A stretch of 15,344 nt of DNA from assembly GCA_964600595.1 (NCBI GenBank), contig CAZRKL010000057.1, positions 1 through 15,344 of the forward strand, given 5' to 3'. The notes beneath the pieces were generated by a model. The model was not told the origin of the DNA, ran no database searches, and was given only the letters and a program-made list of their open reading frames with translations. Of the stretch, positions 14,173-15,344 are shown in pieces. Position 1 is the first letter of the stretch, and every line of letters starts with the position of its first letter. The translations under genes and the position numbers were made by a program. Origin of the DNA: DAIOEK01 sp964600595 (GTDB taxonomy: Bacteria > Chloroflexota > Anaerolineae > Anaerolineales > Anaerolineaceae).

Positions 14173-15315
14173 TTACGGACAGGCATTTTGAATATGCTCA
14201 TCCAGAGATGTAGCAAATAAATGAAGCCCTGAATTATCACAGGCGGCTCTGAAATAATAATATCCATGTTGGTCAGGATTGGCAACCGCCCGCAGTGCAT
14301 CGATTCCCGGATTGCAGATTGGCGTTGGAGGTAGACCATCAACCTGGTAGGTATTAAACGGAGAATTCACGTCAAGATCGTCATAACTGAGTGGAACTTT
14401 CCACCACGTCTTATGTTTCTCAGAATATCCAAGGGCATATTGAACTGTGGGATCCGTCTCAAGCCGCATACCCGCCGATATTCTGTTGATAAATACTCCA
14501 GCAATGGCTGCTTTTTCTTCATCGACAATGGCTTCCTTTTGAACAATTGATGCCAGAGTCACACCTTCATAAAGACTTAATCCCTGTTTGGCAAAACCTT
14601 TTTCAATCTTGTTTGTCAGGTTCTCTTCAAACTGATTCACAAGCATCAGAATAAAATCTTCTGTGCTGATCTCTTTATCCATTTTATAACTACCGGGTGC
14701 GAGGAACCCTTCCAGAGAAGTAAACTTCTTGTATTTCTCAGGCAGGTTCTTAATTTGTTTCGGGTTCCTTACAAGATAGAGAAATTCACTACTTTCGAAA
14801 GAAAATCCATAACTTTCAAGTGAATTTGCTATCTCCTCGACGCGCCAGCCGGGTAAGATGCCAAATTCAGACCGATCTCCCATAGAAGTGCAAAGTTTCT
14901 GCGCGACATCGACAGCAGACATACTTCCATCCAAGTAGTATTCTCCACTTCGAATACAACGGTCTGTTCCACTATATATAAGGTATTTATTGAAAACCTC
15001 TGGTTCTGGAATGAGAGCCAAAGAAAATAGTTTTTTTGATACCGAGGTAACACTTTCACCCGGTTCAATGACGATTAATTGTTCACCCATCGCCGGATTT
15101 GTTGGTTTGAGTAGGTTTTCAGCTTGTATGACAAGAGAGTACGATAGGTGATATTTCTGTATGGTTGATAATTCCTGTGCAGGTGGACCGAATTTATTTT
15201 TTGCAGTCGTGGTTATATAAGATAGGATTGCGATTAACCCAACGACGCAGCATAATCCAGATAATAAAATAATTGGCAAAAGGTTATATCTTCTTCTGGG
15301 TCTGCGACGAGTCAT
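14173..15315 (-). CDS. mltG: Endolytic murein transglycosylase MltG (YceG-like)
   Basis: MltG is a membrane-anchored lytic transglycosylase that cuts nascent peptidoglycan strands. The 380-residue protein starts with a basic cytoplasmic stretch (RRRPRRR), then one membrane segment at about 11-34 with the rest outside. A LysM-like region follows (IVIEPGESVTSVSKKL, 81-96). The catalytic domain shows LEGFLAPGSY (201-210), ASIVQKEA (255-262, with E261 the probable catalytic Glu), VFINRISAGMRLETDPTVQYALG, NTYQVDGLPPTPICNPG (321-337) and YYYFRA...SGLHLFATSLDEH. All family landmarks are present. The ATG at 15315 has GGGAG 5 nt upstream and overlaps the stop of a preceding frame (ATGA). ppgK follows 22 nt downstream. 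Confidence 0.95.
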   Translation of the reverse strand: MTRRRPRRRYNLLPIILLSGLCCVVGLIAILSYITTTAKNKFGPPAQELSTIQKYHLSYSLVIQAENLLKPTNPAMGEQLIVIEPGESVTSVSKKLFSLALIPEPEVFNKYLIYSGTDRCIRSGEYYLDGSMSAVDVAQKLCTSMGDRSEFGILPGWRVEEIANSLESYGFSFESSEFLYLVRNPKQIKNLPEKYKKFTSLEGFLAPGSYKMDKEISTEDFILMLVNQFEENLTNKIEKGFAKQGLSLYEGVTLASIVQKEAIVDEEKAAIAGVFINRISAGMRLETDPTVQYALGYSEKHKTWWKVPLSYDDLDVNSPFNTYQVDGLPPTPICNPGIDALRAVANPDQHGYYYFRAACDNSGLHLFATSLDEHIQNACP

Positions 15316-15344
15316 GATATCTCCCGGCTGCGTGAATTCAAGTA
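15312..15344 (-). CDS. C-terminal tail of an upstream gene, possibly ruvX (YqgF)
   Basis: Ten codons, YLNSRSREIS and then TGA, are visible before the window edge, and the stop overlaps the mltG ATG. RuvX/YqgF proteins often end in a helix with a Y-L-D/N-S-R-like sequence and commonly precede mltG. The identification rests on that short match and on gene order, so it is only a suggestion. Confidence 0.35.
   Translation of the reverse strand, partial: YLNSRSREIS

Noticed and set aside
14151..14342. 64-residue N-terminal extension of ppgK in the same open frame
   Set aside because: It overlaps the 3' end of mltG in another frame, has no family similarity, and a strong Shine-Dalgarno site precedes the internal ATG at 14150.

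Overview
The window looks like bacterial chromosome from a draft or metagenome-type assembly: a run of exactly 100 N interrupts one gene, and both ends cut genes. The best taxonomic guess is Chloroflexota, class Anaerolineae. The reasons are a polyphosphate glucokinase of the DIGGSGIKGA type, an 8-Cys ferredoxin starting MPHVITSLCLRDGG, the bacterial ADP-glucose pathway, and a dense, roughly mid-GC genome with strong Shine-Dalgarno sites. This is an inference from gene content, not a phylogenetic result.

Layout. (1) 2-988, + strand: C-terminal half of the membrane protease FtsH, ending in a strong hairpin terminator. (2) 4010-1010, - strand: a tight yraN - miaA - acyl-CoA ligase operon converging on ftsH and sharing its terminator. 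(3) 4085-11302, + strand: a five-gene run with gaps of 20 nt or less or overlaps: cinA (with a degenerate deamidase domain), an MtaD-like amidohydrolase fused to a C-terminal CYTH-like domain, glgA (with the assembly gap), glgC and malQ. (4) 12225-11284, - strand: a DMT/EamA permease whose 3' end overlaps malQ. (5) 12325-13359, + strand: a superoxide dismutase - ferredoxin pair behind a near-consensus sigma70-type promoter and followed by a clear terminator. (6) 15344-13407, - strand: a short tail that may be the end of ruvX, then mltG and ppgK, running as an operon towards the ferredoxin terminator.

How the genes fit together. GlgC makes ADP-glucose, GlgA polymerises it, and MalQ rearranges maltodextrins and releases glucose. 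PpgK, in a separate operon nearby, can return glucose to glucose-6-phosphate using polyphosphate. No branching enzyme or phosphorylase lies in the window. FtsH, MiaA, YraN and MltG are housekeeping genes for proteolysis, tRNA modification, a nuclease-like function and peptidoglycan synthesis. SOD plus ferredoxin suggests oxygen exposure in an organism with ferredoxin-based metabolism.

Most genes here are conventional. The most unusual item is the amidohydrolase-CYTH fusion at 5217-7187, whose CYTH metal-binding acidic positions look partly substituted. Secondary points are the degenerate CinA C-terminus, a possibly leaderless cinA message, overlapping divergent promoters at sod/permease, and a terminator built into the last codons of the acyl-CoA ligase. 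No tRNA, rRNA, CRISPR array, insertion sequence or prophage was seen, and no gene-free stretch exceeds 300 bases.
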